Shown here: positions 11,705 to 21,798 of the stretch, piece by piece
Position numbering within the stretch: position 1 is the stretch's first letter
Layout: every line of letters begins with the position of its first letter
NCBI GenBank assembly: GCA_944392455.1
Contig: CALXWP010000002.1
Span: 147,577-211,576 of the forward strand
Origin: an uncultured Clostridia bacterium
GTDB lineage: Bacteria; Bacillota; Clostridia; TANB77; CAG-508
Length of the DNA stretch: 64,000 nt
Reading direction: 5' to 3'
Made by a program: the position numbers and the translations under genes
The notes under the pieces: generated by a model
The model's input: only the letters and a program-made list of their open reading frames with translations
Told to the model about the DNA's origin: nothing
Databases searched by the model: none

Positions 11705-12436
11705 TTATCTAATTTTTAATTCATATTTATCTGAACCAATATTTATATATGCTACAATGGATTCTTCACCATTAGCAACTTCATCTGGTACATCTATTAA
11801 GTAATGTAAATTTCCCTCTGTAAGAGGTTCAATTGATGTTATATTTGCATATGTAAAGTCTCTATCTGTATCCTCTATAATACAAAATCCATTATATTCA
11901 TATTTATCATCAAATTTGATACTTACGCTCCCTACATCATCTGCACCAATATCTGTATAATCTAAATTCTTATATTTTATTTGTATATCTAAATATTGAT
12001 GTCCATCTTCTTTAGCTTCATAATATGTATAAAAACTTGAGGTATTTGGCGGTAACACTTTTTTAGAAAAATCATAGTCTACAACTGTCATTTCATATTT
12101 TGATTCTTTAGTTACTTTATCATTTAATTTTATTGTAGCAACATTATTTATATTTTCTTCTTGATTTTGTTCTGTAATAGTTATATCTGAATTATTTTGT
12201 TCTTCAACTTTATTTTCAACATTAACCTGGCTTGATATATTATTATTTGCTTCCCTACTATTATTTATATAAATCACACAAAATCTTGCTGTTAAAATTA
12301 TAACAATAATTGTATATATGATTAAAATTAATAATCCAACTACTATTTTTATAGCTAATTTATTATTTATTTTTTTCTCTGTATCTTCTGATTTTTCTAC
12401 ATTATTATTTATATTTTCATTATTATCTTTTTCCAT
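11705..12436 (-). CDS. Membrane-anchored protein with DUF4352-like extracellular domain
   Basis: The 243-aa protein has an acidic, Asn-rich cytoplasmic N-terminus, one membrane helix (about residues 28-52), a Asn/Glu-rich linker and a C-terminal beta-rich domain (about 100-243). That domain has strands such as YLDIQIKYKNLDYTDI and resembles DUF4352/immunoglobulin-like extracellular modules. Function is unknown. Ten bases separate it from the upstream gene at 12446, so the two form an operon of exported envelope proteins. The domain name is tentative. Confidence 0.7.
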   Translation of the reverse strand: MEKDNNENINNNVEKSEDTEKKINNKLAIKIVVGLLILIIYTIIVIILTARFCVIYINNSREANNNISSQVNVENKVEEQNNSDITITEQNQEENINNVATIKLNDKVTKESKYEMTVVDYDFSKKVLPPNTSSFYTYYEAKEDGHQYLDIQIKYKNLDYTDIGADDVGSVSIKFDDKYEYNGFCIIEDTDRDFTYANITSIEPLTEGNLHYLIDVPDEVANGEESIVAYINIGSDKYELKIR

Positions 12437-12445
12437 ATTATCCCC

Positions 12446-13042
12446 CTATATTTTATTATATAGTTTATCATAATCCACATTTTGATATGTTGCTGATTCT
12501 TGCCAAACTTTATTTACTTGATTTTCTACTCCTTCAAAAATTGTTTTATAAAATTCTTTTCCTAAAGTATATGTTCCGTCTTCATATTTACTTTCATTTT
12601 CTAAATTTAAAGTATCTAAATCTTCCAGTTTTAAAAAAATAGTTACTCCATGATCATTTACATCTATGTATCTTCTTGTACTGAATTCTTCTGTATCTGA
12701 ATTCATCTCCACATCAAATAAATATGAAACATCCCCATTTTCTGATGTATATTTTCTGCATTCATAAACTTTACTAAACATAGTTTTAAAATCAGTAGGA
12801 TCTGTAACTGCAACTGTAAATTCCAATGAATTAGCATTTTCTTCTTTAGGTACCGGGTTTTTCAAATAATTATCTGCTTGTTTTAATGCTTCTAATATTT
12901 CTTTTTCTCCATCATTAAGAGTAATTTCATCTACTACAGATAAATCAATACTATCATTATTCATGTTAATATATACAATACTGCCTATTGCTATGATCAC
13001 TACAATAATAATTATTCCAATTACTACTCCTTTTTTCTTCAT
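12446..13042 (-). CDS. Hypothetical membrane-anchored protein
   Basis: The 198-aa protein starts MKKKG and has one hydrophobic helix (about residues 5-26), then an extracellular domain of about 170 residues rich in Asp, Glu, Tyr and Thr. I do not recognise the family. AAGGAGGATG precedes the start. It is the first gene of a two-gene operon with the DUF4352-like protein, suggesting a shared role at the cell surface. Confidence 0.7.
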   Translation of the reverse strand: MKKKGVVIGIIIIVVIIAIGSIVYINMNNDSIDLSVVDEITLNDGEKEILEALKQADNYLKNPVPKEENANSLEFTVAVTDPTDFKTMFSKVYECRKYTSENGDVSYLFDVEMNSDTEEFSTRRYIDVNDHGVTIFLKLEDLDTLNLENESKYEDGTYTLGKEFYKTIFEGVENQVNKVWQESATYQNVDYDKLYNKI

Positions 13043-13146
13043 TTAACATCCTCCTTCCCCATTTTTTTAATACTAATAAACTTTTATAATTCATATACTA
13101 ACATAAATAGACAGGCTTTTCAATATTAATACTTATGTATTTTATA

Positions 13147-13194
13147 TAAAGAAAAATAACATGTCTCATTTTATGAAACATGTTATTTTTCTTT
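13147..13194 (-). terminator. Terminator after tRNA-Met
   Basis: AAAGAAAAATAACATG pairs with CATGTTATTTTTCTTT just downstream of the tRNA on the minus strand. Confidence 0.75.
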
Positions 13195-13200
13195 ATATTT

Positions 13201-13277
13201 TGGTAGCGAGAAATGGATTCGAACCATCGACCCACTGGGTATGAACCAGTTGCTCTAGCCAACTGAGCTATCTCGCC
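13201..13277 (-). tRNA. tRNA-Met (CAU), elongator type
   Basis: This 77-nt cloverleaf includes an encoded CCA. The acceptor arm begins GGCGAGA, the D-arm is AGCTCAGTTGGCTAGAGC, the anticodon CAT is at 13241-13243 in the loop TTCATAC, and the T-arm holds GGTTCGAATCC. The anticodon stem (ACTGG/CCAGT) lacks the three G-C pairs of initiator tRNA, and the loop fits elongator Met better than tRNA-Ile2. Confidence 0.93.
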
Positions 13278-13340
13278 ATTTCTAAACGCATTTAAAATTA
13301 TAAATGTTTTTTTTATGTTTGTCAAGTATAAATACAAAAT

Positions 13341-13373
13341 TTTATTGTATAGGTTTGCCCTATACAATAAAAT
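13341..13373 (-). terminator. Terminator after the 13395 gene
   Basis: The hairpin ATTGTATAGG paired with CCTATACAAT lies 25 bases past the stop. Confidence 0.65.
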
Positions 13374-13394
13374 CTTTTAATTTTTCTTTAAATA

Positions 13395-13703
13395 TTAATC
13401 TACCATTTCTCTATCCGCTGACTTAGTTTTTGGAGTTTTTGCTTTTACTTCCGTTTTTGGAGCTTTATTTAATTGATCAGGTTTAACTTTAACTTGATCT
13501 TGTATTCTTCCTCCACCTTTGCTACTAGATTCTGCTTTATCATCTCTTCCTGCTATTTTTTCAAGAGACTCAGCTAAAGCTTTCTCTGTAGGATCAGTTG
13601 AATTTCTATTTAATTCAGCAAGTTCTGCTGTACTATAATCTGGTCCTAAAGTTTCATTCCAAAACTTGCTCCATCCTTTTTTTATTTTCTCTAATATACT
13701 CAT
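13395..13703 (-). CDS. Hypothetical small basic protein
   Basis: This 102-aa protein starts MSILEKIKKGWSKFW, chosen because TGAGGTAAT lies just before 13703; an upstream in-frame Met has no ribosome site. An amphipathic N-terminal helix is followed by an acidic part and a Lys/Pro/Thr-rich disordered tail. I do not recognise a domain. It lies between rpoD and tRNA-Met with its own terminator. The N-terminal helix could bind membrane; this is speculation. Confidence 0.6.
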   Translation of the reverse strand: MSILEKIKKGWSKFWNETLGPDYSTAELAELNRNSTDPTEKALAESLEKIAGRDDKAESSSKGGGRIQDQVKVKPDQLNKAPKTEVKAKTPKTKSADREMVD

Positions 13704-13802
13704 AAATATTACCTCATTTTTTCTATAAAATTTACAAACCCATTGTTTTCTCAATAAGACTCTATTATTATATTAACATAATTTTACAGAAAAATCAAGT
13801 TT

Positions 13803-14960
13803 TTATCCCATATAATCTCTTAATTTCTTACTTCTACTAGGATGTCTAAGCTTTCTTAATGCTTTTGCTTCAATTTGTCTTATTCTTTCTCTTGTAACAT
13901 CAAATTGTTTTCCAACTTCCTCTAAAGTTCTAGACTTGCCATCTTCTAATCCAAATCTAAGCTTTAAAACCATTGCTTCTCTAGGTGTTAAAGTATCCAT
14001 TACTTCTTCTAATTGTTCTCTTAATAATGTATGAGCTGCTGAATCTTGAGGTGCTGGACTATCTTCGTCTTGTATAAAATCTCCTAAATGGCTATCATCT
14101 TCTTCTCCTATTGGTGTTTCTAAAGAAACTGGATCTTGAGCTATTTTTTGTATTTCCATAACCTTTTCTGGAGTAATTTCCATTTCTTTTGCAATCTCTT
14201 CTGGAGTAGGTTCTCTACCGTTTTGTTGTAATAATTGCCTTGATGTACGAATTAATTTATTAATTGTTTCAACCATATGAACTGGAATTCTTATTGTTCT
14301 TGCTTGATCGGCTATAGCTCTTGTAATAGCTTGTCTAATCCACCATGTAGCATAAGTACTAAATTTAAATCCCTTGTTATAGTCAAACTTTTCAACTGCC
14401 TTAATTAATCCCATATTTCCTTCTTGTATTAAATCTAAGAATAACATTCCTCTACCAACATATTTCTTTGCAATACTTACTACTAATCTAAGGTTTGATT
14501 CAGCTAATTTTTTCTTTGCTTCTTCATCACCATTTACTATTCTTTGAGCTAAATCAGCTTCTTCTTCATAAGTAAGTAGAGGTATTTTTCCTATCTCTCT
14601 TAAATACATTCTTACAGGATCATCAACACTAACTCCATCTAAATTAGTAACTTCCATATCCTCTAGCTTTATTTCTTCTACATTCTCTAAATCTTCTATA
14701 TCAGGTTCATCTAAGTCATCATTTAAGTCTACACCTAAGTCTTCAAATGCATCAAAAACTTTATCTATTTCTTCTGGATTTGAGTCATCTAATTCAGTAG
14801 CTAATTCTCCATAAGTTATTTTTCCTTTTTCTTTAGCTTTTTCAATAATTTTTTTAACTTTTTCATCCGCTACCTCTTTATTTTTTTCTGATTTTTCTGC
14901 ATTTTTAGTTTCTTTTTCTTTATTTTCTTCTAATACTTCTGACTTTTCTGACTTTTTCAT
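13803..14960 (-). CDS. rpoD: RNA polymerase sigma factor RpoD (sigma-A)
   Basis: RpoD is the primary sigma factor for housekeeping promoters. The 385-aa protein has a Lys/Glu-rich N-terminus, region 1.2 ([16 protein letters not shown]), region 2 ([20 protein letters not shown], then ATWWIRQAI), region 3, and the region 4 helix-turn-helix ([20 protein letters not shown]) near the C-terminus. It directly follows dnaG (11-base gap), the classical macromolecular-synthesis gene order of Firmicutes. Confidence 0.98.
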   Translation of the reverse strand: MKKSEKSEVLEENKEKETKNAEKSEKNKEVADEKVKKIIEKAKEKGKITYGELATELDDSNPEEIDKVFDAFEDLGVDLNDDLDEPDIEDLENVEEIKLEDMEVTNLDGVSVDDPVRMYLREIGKIPLLTYEEEADLAQRIVNGDEEAKKKLAESNLRLVVSIAKKYVGRGMLFLDLIQEGNMGLIKAVEKFDYNKGFKFSTYATWWIRQAITRAIADQARTIRIPVHMVETINKLIRTSRQLLQQNGREPTPEEIAKEMEITPEKVMEIQKIAQDPVSLETPIGEEDDSHLGDFIQDEDSPAPQDSAAHTLLREQLEEVMDTLTPREAMVLKLRFGLEDGKSRTLEEVGKQFDVTRERIRQIEAKALRKLRHPSRSKKLRDYMG

Positions 14961-14971
14961 TATTTTACCTC

Positions 14972-16759
14972 CTACTTAACTTTGGCTAACTTCAAAATCG
15001 TTTCATTTAGCTTCTCTTCTAACTGTTTAATTTCTTCTGCACTCATATTATTTGTATTTTCTAATTTTTTTATAATGTCATTTCTAGTATTTATCAATTT
15101 TTCTTTATTATATGTATTAAGTAAATCCTCTATACATTTATTAATATCTGATATTCCAAAATCATCAGTCATAATTCCAGATAAATAATTTACTATTTCT
15201 TCTTCATCAAATAAATCTATAATATTATTAATACTTCCTTTAGCATATTGCTCATAAATCTTTAAAATTATTTTTTTATTGATTTCTGATTTTATATCGT
15301 CAACAGTAATCTTATCTTTTATAGAACTATAACTTTCTTTTGGATAATTCACTAATATATATATAACCATCTTTTCTCTTTTTATCACAGATTCATCTAA
15401 TTTCTCTGTTTGTTTATTTTGTATGTAATTTTTTATAGGTGGTCTTTCTAGTACCTTTTTTTCACTAGATTTATTATATATTAATTTATTAACCTCTCCA
15501 TATATAGCTTCCTTTGAAATACCATATTCTTCTGAAATTTTATCAATATAAATTTCTTTTTCCATGTTATTATCTACTTTAGCTAATATTTTTGCTATTT
15601 CATTTAAGAATTTAATCTTATCATTAATATTTTCAATATTTAAATTTTGTTTTAAAATTTTAACTTTAAATTCTACCAATGATATCGCATTATCTACACA
15701 TTTTTGAAATCTCTCTGGTCCATACTTTATAATGAATTCATCTGGATCTTTTGCACCATAAATTTGAAGCACACGAATATCACACCCCATATTTTGAAGT
15801 ATTTCTAATCCTCTTAATGTTGCAGCTTGTCCAGCACCATCAGCATCATACCCAATAATTACTTGCTCACTATTTTTTCTAAGGAGCCTTCCTTGCTGCT
15901 CTGTTAAAGCTGTTCCAAGTGATGCTACTACATTTGTAATACCTCGTTGATATAGGGAAATTGCATCCATGTATCCTTCAACTATTATTATTTTTTTAGT
16001 ATCTCCTTTTTTAGCAATATTTAAACCAAATAAATTTCTTCCTTTACTATATACAATATTTTCTGGAGAATTAATATATTTGGGTTTACTATCATCTAAT
16101 ACCCTTCCTCCAAATGCAATAAATCTTCCTGTTGTATCTTGGATAGGTATCATAAGTCTTCTTCTAAATCTATCAACAAATCTTCCATTATCTGTTTTAT
16201 TAACTAAACTAGATGCTAGAATTTCTTCTTCTGTATATCCTTTACTTTTTAAAACTCTATATAATTCATCAAAAGTACCAGAATATCCTATCAAAAATGA
16301 TTTTAAAGTTCTATTATCTAACTTTCTCTTTTTTATATAATTCTGAGCTTCTTTTGATGTTGGTCTATATAAATTTTCATGATAAAATTTAGCAGCTATT
16401 TCATTAATTTCATAAACTTTTGATTTTAAAATAGCTCTTTTATTATCTTGGTAACTGTTATCAAGTGTTGGAAGAGTAATATTGGCTCTATTAGCTAATA
16501 ATTCAATTGTTTCTCTAAAATCAATATTCTCTATTTTACTAACAAAGTGAATAACATTTCCACCTACTCCGCAACCAAAACAATGGAAAATTTGCTTATC
16601 AGGTGAGACTGAAAAAGAAGGTGATTTTTCTTTATGGAATGGACATAATCCAAAAAAATTTCTTCCGCTTCTTTTCAAAATGACATATTGTGAAATTACA
16701 TCTACGATATCATTACTGTTTTTTATTTCTTCAATTAATTCTTCACTATATCTTACCAA
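14972..16759 (-). CDS. dnaG: DNA primase DnaG
   Basis: DnaG makes RNA primers at the replication fork. The 595-aa protein has the N-terminal CHC2-type zinc finger (C-P-F-H ... CFGCG, about residues 40-64), the RNA-polymerase core ([18 protein letters not shown]), the TOPRIM domain ([12 protein letters not shown], then GYDADGAG), and a helical C-terminal DnaB-binding domain. It heads the dnaG-rpoD pair. A hairpin lies upstream between it and carD. Confidence 0.98.
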   Translation of the reverse strand: MVRYSEELIEEIKNSNDIVDVISQYVILKRSGRNFFGLCPFHKEKSPSFSVSPDKQIFHCFGCGVGGNVIHFVSKIENIDFRETIELLANRANITLPTLDNSYQDNKRAILKSKVYEINEIAAKFYHENLYRPTSKEAQNYIKKRKLDNRTLKSFLIGYSGTFDELYRVLKSKGYTEEEILASSLVNKTDNGRFVDRFRRRLMIPIQDTTGRFIAFGGRVLDDSKPKYINSPENIVYSKGRNLFGLNIAKKGDTKKIIIVEGYMDAISLYQRGITNVVASLGTALTEQQGRLLRKNSEQVIIGYDADGAGQAATLRGLEILQNMGCDIRVLQIYGAKDPDEFIIKYGPERFQKCVDNAISLVEFKVKILKQNLNIENINDKIKFLNEIAKILAKVDNNMEKEIYIDKISEEYGISKEAIYGEVNKLIYNKSSEKKVLERPPIKNYIQNKQTEKLDESVIKREKMVIYILVNYPKESYSSIKDKITVDDIKSEINKKIILKIYEQYAKGSINNIIDLFDEEEIVNYLSGIMTDDFGISDINKCIEDLLNTYNKEKLINTRNDIIKKLENTNNMSAEEIKQLEEKLNETILKLAKVK

Positions 16760-16848
16760 TTTTTCATAACCTTTCTATCATATACTTATTTTATTCGACA
16801 TAAAGTCTTTAATTCCTTCTTACGAGTTTACAGTTTTTACCTACAATA

Positions 16849-16873
16849 AGGTCGTATCTTCTAGATACGACCT
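16849..16873. terminator. Palindromic terminator between carD and dnaG
   Basis: AGGTCGTATC pairs with GATACGACCT (5-base loop), 52 bases past the carD stop. Confidence 0.7.
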
Positions 16874-16924
16874 CTCTTTTGTAATATTTTAATTTTAAAT
16901 ACGATTTTTTATCGATTAATTTCA

Positions 16925-17503
16925 TTATAAGTTTTCACTTGTTCCAGTACCATTAAATGGAATAAATTTACTAACAATATTTTGATTAATATCAATATTT
17001 TCTTGTGGTAATTTATATTCATCAAATGATATATTAATTTTATTCTCTACTAATTTCTCTACTTCTTCTTGTGATGCATGCTCGGCAAGTACAAGTTCAC
17101 TAACTAATATTTGCTTTGCATTATTAAGCATTTTCTTTTCTCCTGTAGATAGACCTTTTTCTTTTTGTTTAAAGCTTAAATTTCTAACTACATCAGCTAC
17201 TTCGTAGATATCACCGCTCTTCATCTTTTCCATATTGTCTCTATATCTCTTATTCCAATTTTGAGACATTTCTGTTTCATTTTCTCCTAAAACAGCCATA
17301 ACTTTTGCAGCTTCATCTTTTCCGATTATATTTCTAACACCAACTTCTTCAGCTTTGTTGGTTGGTACCATTACTTTTACCTCTCCAGGCATTTTAATAA
17401 TATAATAATTTTGTTTTTCCCCTAATATGTCTTTTTCTTCTATTGCGTCAATTGTTCCTGCTCCATGCATTGGATATACAATTTTATCACCTATGTTAAA
17501 CAT
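16925..17503 (-). CDS. carD: CarD-family transcriptional regulator
   Basis: CarD-type proteins bind the RNA polymerase beta subunit and stabilise open promoter complexes. The N-terminal RNAP-interacting domain is clear: FNIGDKIVYPMHGAGTI, then IKMPGEVKVMVP. A helical DNA-binding part follows (SQNWNKRYRDNMEKMKSGDIYEVA split across about residues 84-110). The start at 17503 is fixed by AAAGGAGG; a longer reading would add ten residues without a ribosome site. The 192-aa length exceeds the usual ~165 by a C-terminal tail. Confidence 0.93.
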   Translation of the reverse strand: MFNIGDKIVYPMHGAGTIDAIEEKDILGEKQNYYIIKMPGEVKVMVPTNKAEEVGVRNIIGKDEAAKVMAVLGENETEMSQNWNKRYRDNMEKMKSGDIYEVADVVRNLSFKQKEKGLSTGEKKMLNNAKQILVSELVLAEHASQEEVEKLVENKINISFDEYKLPQENIDINQNIVSKFIPFNGTGTSENL

Positions 17504-17592
17504 ATGAGGCCTCCTTTCTAATGTAATTTTCAAAATACGAAGTTAAAGAAAGGGTTTGTTTCTCTTTTTCAACTACATTTCTATTATACTAC

Positions 17593-17630
17593 AAAAACTG
17601 GCAAAAGTCAAAACTTTTACCAGCTTTTTT
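17593..17630 (-). terminator. Terminator after coaB
   Basis: CTGGTAAAAGT and ACTTTTGCCAG form a hairpin followed by TTTTTG on the minus strand. Confidence 0.75.
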
Positions 17631-17688
17631 TATGTATATTTTACCTGTAATTCAGTATTCTCTAAGGATTAATTTTTTTTATTTTTTT

Positions 17689-18459
17689 CTATTCAATAAA
17701 TAGTATATTTTCTAATGCTTTGGCAATTTCTTGCTTAGTATTACACTCTGTTATAATACCTTCATTATTTATTATCATAGCCCAATGCTTTCCATTTCCT
17801 ATTTTTGATAAGTCATTTGCTACAATATAATCTGCATTATTCTTTTCTCTTAATTTAGATGCAACTTCATAAAGATGTTCTTTAGTTACCCCATCTAATA
17901 ATTTAAATCCTACTAATTTAACATCAGGTGCCATTTCTTTTATTTTACCTATAACTTTAGGTGTAAGTTTTAGCATTGTCATTAAATGTGGTTCATATGA
18001 TGAAATTTTGGTATCATTATTACAAATACTTCTTGGATTTTCAAATATTTTCATAAGTTTCCCTTTCGTGATTTCCTCTTTTGTTTCTGTCTCTTGAATA
18101 GTATCCCATATTTCATCAACTAGTTCTTCTGCTCTTATTACATATTTTCCTCCATAATCTCCAACAGCACATGAATGAATAATTATATCTATTTTTTTTG
18201 TAGAAAATATTTCTTTTAATGCATCTATTAAATCTTGGGTTGATTCAATTGTTACATATTTAATTTTCTCACTTGTACTTTTAGGTTTAAAAGTCATTTT
18301 AGTTGAGACAAAATATATATTTTCGATTTCATCATTTTTATCTGCCATTAAAGTATCTGCTATTGTACTTCCTAATGATCCTGTAGACATATTAGTAATT
18401 TTCATTACCGAATCTATTTTTTCATTTGTTGGTCCTGCTGTAATAATTATATTTTTCAT
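17689..18459 (-). CDS. coaB: Phosphopantothenate-cysteine ligase, stand-alone CoaB
   Basis: CoaB joins phosphopantothenate to cysteine in coenzyme A synthesis. The 256-aa protein begins with the typical ITAGPTNEKID, and has SCAVGDY and a late VANDLSKIG segment close to the family's (A/V)NDL motif. Most bacteria fuse CoaB to CoaC; this protein lacks the flavin-dependent CoaC domain and resembles the separate streptococcal/enterococcal type. A CoaC partner should be encoded elsewhere. dut lies 30 bases upstream, so the two are probably co-transcribed. Confidence 0.88.
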   Translation of the reverse strand: MKNIIITAGPTNEKIDSVMKITNMSTGSLGSTIADTLMADKNDEIENIYFVSTKMTFKPKSTSEKIKYVTIESTQDLIDALKEIFSTKKIDIIIHSCAVGDYGGKYVIRAEELVDEIWDTIQETETKEEITKGKLMKIFENPRSICNNDTKISSYEPHLMTMLKLTPKVIGKIKEMAPDVKLVGFKLLDGVTKEHLYEVASKLREKNNADYIVANDLSKIGNGKHWAMIINNEGIITECNTKQEIAKALENILFIE

Positions 18460-18489
18460 TTATATTCCTCCTGTAAAAACTTATTTGTC

Positions 18490-18951
18490 TTATTTACTTG
18501 TAGATCCAAATCCTCCAACTCTTTCACCTTCTGCATTATCATCATCAGATACTAAGTATTTTTGGAATACAGCTTGTCCTATGGCTTCTCCTTTTTTAAT
18601 TACTATATCTTCATCTTTTATGTTAAAAAATGCAAACATAAAATGTCCATCATTATCTGGATTTCCATAATAATCTTTGTCTATTACTCCAACACTGTTT
18701 GCCATTATTAATCCCTTCTTTTTTGGATTAGAACTACGGTTATATAAAAATAGTACTTCATCATCTTGCATATATGCTTTTAGCCCTGTTTTTATTAATG
18801 TTGGTGCCATACCTTTTTTAAAACTTGGTATTACTGTATCTTCTGCAGCTTCTATATCATAACCTGCTGAATATTTTGTTTTTCTAACAGGTAAATTTAT
18901 TCCTTTATCTTCCCATCCTTTTGCTATTTCAAATCCTCTTACTTTTTCCAT
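18490..18951 (-). CDS. dut: dUTP diphosphatase-like protein
   Basis: dUTPase hydrolyses dUTP to dUMP, keeping uracil out of DNA. The 153-aa trimeric-type protein shows AGYDIEA (motif 1), YNRSSNPKKKGL (motif 2), NSVGVIDKDYYG (motif 3), KGEAIGQAVFQ (motif 4) and the glycine-rich tail ERVGGFGSTS (motif 5), all in order. It is slightly divergent from E. coli Dut, with an N-terminal extension. It pairs with coaB. Confidence 0.9.
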   Translation of the reverse strand: MEKVRGFEIAKGWEDKGINLPVRKTKYSAGYDIEAAEDTVIPSFKKGMAPTLIKTGLKAYMQDDEVLFLYNRSSNPKKKGLIMANSVGVIDKDYYGNPDNDGHFMFAFFNIKDEDIVIKKGEAIGQAVFQKYLVSDDDNAEGERVGGFGSTSK

Positions 18952-19032
18952 CTATAATCAATCCTTTCTTATCTCTTTTTTCATTGATCATTATATTATA
19001 TTTTATTTTTTTGTCAAGGGATTTTATATATA

Positions 19033-19062
19033 AGGAAAAGGGGAGCAAAAGCCCCCCAAATC
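19033..19062 (-). terminator. Terminator after GC-richer orphan gene A
   Basis: A GGGG...CCCC hairpin is followed by TTTTCC on the minus strand; an outer AGGA/TCCT pair extends it. Confidence 0.8.
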
Positions 19063-19578
19063 CTATCTCGTGATTTCGAACATAGACACAAACTTCATGT
19101 CTTTTATATTAAACTGGCTAGGCTTAAGATAATTGCCCTCGTCATCTGTGATAATTTGGACTTTTCCTCTATATCCAGACTTTTCAGTCCAGAAACCTTC
19201 GCTCTCCTGTCTTATAAAATGGAATCCTCCATTTTCATCCAGGTACAAAGCCACTTTGTAACCTTTCCGTGAAACAGATTCACTTCTAGTCACATAGATC
19301 TTTCTGCCCATTGCTCTAACATCTTTTATGAACCTATTTACAGCCACTTTGCCAACAGAGGCATTATAGTGTCCATCGGTCCAACCGAGATAGCCCCAGA
19401 TTCTCTGGTCTGGAATTGGCAAGTCAAATCCCATTGCATAGGCATAGCAATTAAGATGCTCTACCTTTGCCAGATCTGAATTCCACCTATCAATATCAAA
19501 TTTAGGTGGAAACTCCATCTTTTTCATAAGATTTTTCAAAACCTTCCGAGCCCAAACCAACTCATCAAAATCATTCAT
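19063..19578 (-). CDS. GC-richer orphan protein A, possible cysteine peptidase
   Basis: This 171-aa protein has base and codon use unlike its neighbours: many C/G third positions and two in-frame CGG Arg codons (R11, R104), which native genes here avoid. Cys44 in LNCYAYAMG and His120 in GGFHFIRQ, followed by a Trp/Gly stretch, resemble the Cys-His pair of papain-like peptidases; this assignment is tentative. GGGAGGAG precedes the ATG and a strong terminator follows, so it is a self-contained cassette, probably horizontally acquired. If CGG shifts the frame in this host, the gene would be mistranslated at codon 11. Confidence 0.75.
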   Translation of the reverse strand: MNDFDELVWARKVLKNLMKKMEFPPKFDIDRWNSDLAKVEHLNCYAYAMGFDLPIPDQRIWGYLGWTDGHYNASVGKVAVNRFIKDVRAMGRKIYVTRSESVSRKGYKVALYLDENGGFHFIRQESEGFWTEKSGYRGKVQIITDDEGNYLKPSQFNIKDMKFVSMFEITR

Positions 19579-19696
19579 ATTTATGCTCCTCCCTCTCTCT
19601 GGGTTCTTCCAAATGCTTTACTATGAAAGCATCATATTTTATTATATCATATATCAATACATTTTTCCAGTAATGATTAATATCCTATAAAATGAA

Positions 19697-19735
19697 AAGA
19701 GAGTAAACTCATTAAAATATTTATACTCTCTTAGA
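19697..19735 (-). terminator. Terminator after the EamA gene
   Basis: AAGAGAGTAT pairs imperfectly with TTTACTCTCTT about 30 bases past the stop. Confidence 0.6.
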
Positions 19736-19761
19736 TTCATATATATATATAATTTTTAAAA

Positions 19762-20670
19762 TCATTCAAATGATAATGTGATCATTCCTAATAATATTAG
19801 TCCTATAAGGATATACTGTTTTTTCTTTAACTTTTCTTTTAGGAATATTCTTGACAATATAACTGTTACAATACTATATGCAGCAATATATGGTGAAGCA
19901 AGAGCAGCATCTCCAAATGCAAATGCATAAATATATGTATATTGACCTGCTGTTTCCACAAGTGTTCCAGCTAGTTTTAATTTATTTTCCTTAATATCTA
20001 ATACTTTATATTCCCTATCTTTAAATTTAAGTACTATTAGTGCAATAATACCTATAATTGCATATATGAATGAATATGCTATAATAACTTGTTCTGCTGA
20101 TAAATCCGCTTCTAATGTATAATCATCCATAAATGAGCCTATGCCATCTAAAAACCAATATCCTAAAGCAAATGCAATACCTTTAATATATAGCATATAT
20201 GCTCTTTTGGCATTTTTTTCATCTTCCTCCTTATTTCCAGATTCTATTCTTAATACTTCATCTTTATTAATTGATAATAAAATCATACAAATAATTATAA
20301 CAGCAATTGCAATAATTTGTGGTACTCCCACTTCTTGACCTAATAAAAATATACAAAGTAAAGTTGTAATAGCACAAGAAGAATTTTGAATTGGTGATAA
20401 TATAGACACTTTTACTAATGTCATAGCCTTATATGTACAAAACATTGACGCTATGTATATAAGTGCTATTGGTAAATATGTTATAAGAATATTTAAGTTT
20501 ATCTCTGCTCTTGTAATAAGCATAAATATTACAGCACAAATTCCCAGTATTATTCCATTAAATGATATTAATTTTAATACACTATGTTTTTCATGTGTTG
20601 ATACTTTTTTAAATATTGTCTCTGATGTACCCCAAAGTAGTACAGTTATTGTTGCAAATAAAAGCCACAT
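19762..20670 (-). CDS. EamA/DMT-family transporter
   Basis: The 302-aa membrane protein has about ten hydrophobic helices in two similar halves, as in the drug/metabolite transporter (EamA) superfamily. It begins MWLLFATITVLLWGTSETIFKK and its second half includes the GDAALASPYIAAYSIVTVILS helix region. A Lys/Glu-rich central loop (about residues 136-155) joins the halves. The substrate is unknown; relatives export amino acids, metabolites or drugs. Ribosome site: AGGAGGAA. Confidence 0.85.
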   Translation of the reverse strand: MWLLFATITVLLWGTSETIFKKVSTHEKHSVLKLISFNGIILGICAVIFMLITRAEINLNILITYLPIALIYIASMFCTYKAMTLVKVSILSPIQNSSCAITTLLCIFLLGQEVGVPQIIAIAVIIICMILLSINKDEVLRIESGNKEEDEKNAKRAYMLYIKGIAFALGYWFLDGIGSFMDDYTLEADLSAEQVIIAYSFIYAIIGIIALIVLKFKDREYKVLDIKENKLKLAGTLVETAGQYTYIYAFAFGDAALASPYIAAYSIVTVILSRIFLKEKLKKKQYILIGLILLGMITLSFE

Positions 20671-20733
20671 TTTTTATTCCTCCTATAAATATATTTAATA
20701 CTTCTAACTAATAAGTACAATAAATATATTTAT

Positions 20734-20850
20734 CTATGGACCATTAATATTTATTACTGCAACAAGTAAAAGTTTACACATTTTTGTCTTTTTCATATAA
20801 AATAAAAATCTATGACTTAAATGTATAAGTTTTAAAACTATTTCTTTCAC
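20734..20850 (-). CDS. Possible 38-aa peptide
   Basis: This short reading frame starts with GTG after AAGGAAGG at a good distance. The peptide is basic with a hydrophobic tail (MCKLLLVAVININ) and one Cys. It occupies part of an otherwise empty 340-base gap. No homology is recognised; it could be a small signal or membrane peptide, or chance. The rest of the gap to 21012 is AT-rich, with a weak hairpin near 20970-21006. Confidence 0.3.
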   Translation of the reverse strand: MKEIVLKLIHLSHRFLFYMKKTKMCKLLLVAVININGP

Positions 20851-20969
20851 CTATTTCCTTCCTTTCATTTTCAGTAAAAATTATATATAAATCAATCTTA
20901 TGTGTCAAATACATCTCCCTAATATTTCCAAATAAGCTAACAGTCATTCTTAACATCATAATTCTAAAA

Positions 20970-21006
20970 TAAAGGAAGAGTCATGATTGCCTCCTCCCTT
21001 TATTTT
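20970..21006 (-). terminator. Weak terminator-like hairpin
   Basis: AAAGG(G)AGGAGG and CTC(T)TCCTTT arms lie directly upstream of the 38-aa peptide region and past the 21013 gene's promoter side; T-rich flanks occur on the plus strand. Confidence 0.3.
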
Positions 21007-21012
21007 TATTTA

Positions 21013-21726
21013 CTATTTTATTATCGCTATAATATTTCTATATACTTTATTTATAAAATCCAAAGCTTCTTTTTCTATCTCAGTATCTCTTATGCAAATT
21101 ATATATGAATTTTTATTAGTATTTATTTTTAATTTTAAATCAATTGTTTCTTTACTCTTTCTTGCACCTACTCCAATTATTGTACCATTTTGCTCATTCA
21201 TAATATTTTGATCATTTTCTAATATTTCGCAATTTGTTATCTCTTCATATTTTATAAGGTCACATGTATTTTTATATGTATTAATAATTGCTAATATTCT
21301 ATTTGAATTATCAAAGCATACAATATTTGAATTATATTTTATCTTTTTATCAAAATTAAATTTTTTTAGTTCCTCATTTATTTTTTCTTTTTTTGCATCT
21401 CTTTTTATTTTTTCCTTACTTGGAACTAAGATCCATTGCACAATAAATGAAAACATAGCAATTATATATGTCAATAAAAGAATATATATAATTGGTAAAG
21501 TAGTATTTAAAGTTTGTTCACTTTCTGTCTGTTTATTAACGTTTAAAACTATACTAAATGCAAGAATCAAAATAATAGATAATACTCCTAGAATTATAAT
21601 CTTCTTCCTAAATTGTTTTAAGATTGTTTTGTACTTTTTAAAATTCTTATCATATATTTTTTTATTTGTTTTATTTATTGATATCAAAAATAATATAATT
21701 GTTAATGCAAGTAAAAATATTCCCAT
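21013..21726 (-). CDS. Hypothetical membrane protein
   Basis: The 237-aa protein has three hydrophobic segments (about residues 1-20, 45-66 and 80-105), then a cytoplasmic domain of about 130 residues with an IICFDNSNRILAI-like beta region. The domain looks like a sensor or PH-like fold, but I do not recognise it. It has TGAGG-type spacing at the start and no close operon partner. Confidence 0.65.
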   Translation of the reverse strand: MGIFLLALTIILFLISINKTNKKIYDKNFKKYKTILKQFRKKIIILGVLSIILILAFSIVLNVNKQTESEQTLNTTLPIIYILLLTYIIAMFSFIVQWILVPSKEKIKRDAKKEKINEELKKFNFDKKIKYNSNIVCFDNSNRILAIINTYKNTCDLIKYEEITNCEILENDQNIMNEQNGTIIGVGARKSKETIDLKLKINTNKNSYIICIRDTEIEKEALDFINKVYRNIIAIIK

Positions 21727-21798
21727 TTATGCTCCTCCGCTTTTACATACATAAAATTTTATCATATTTATTTTGTTTTTACAATGTTTATAACTTTT

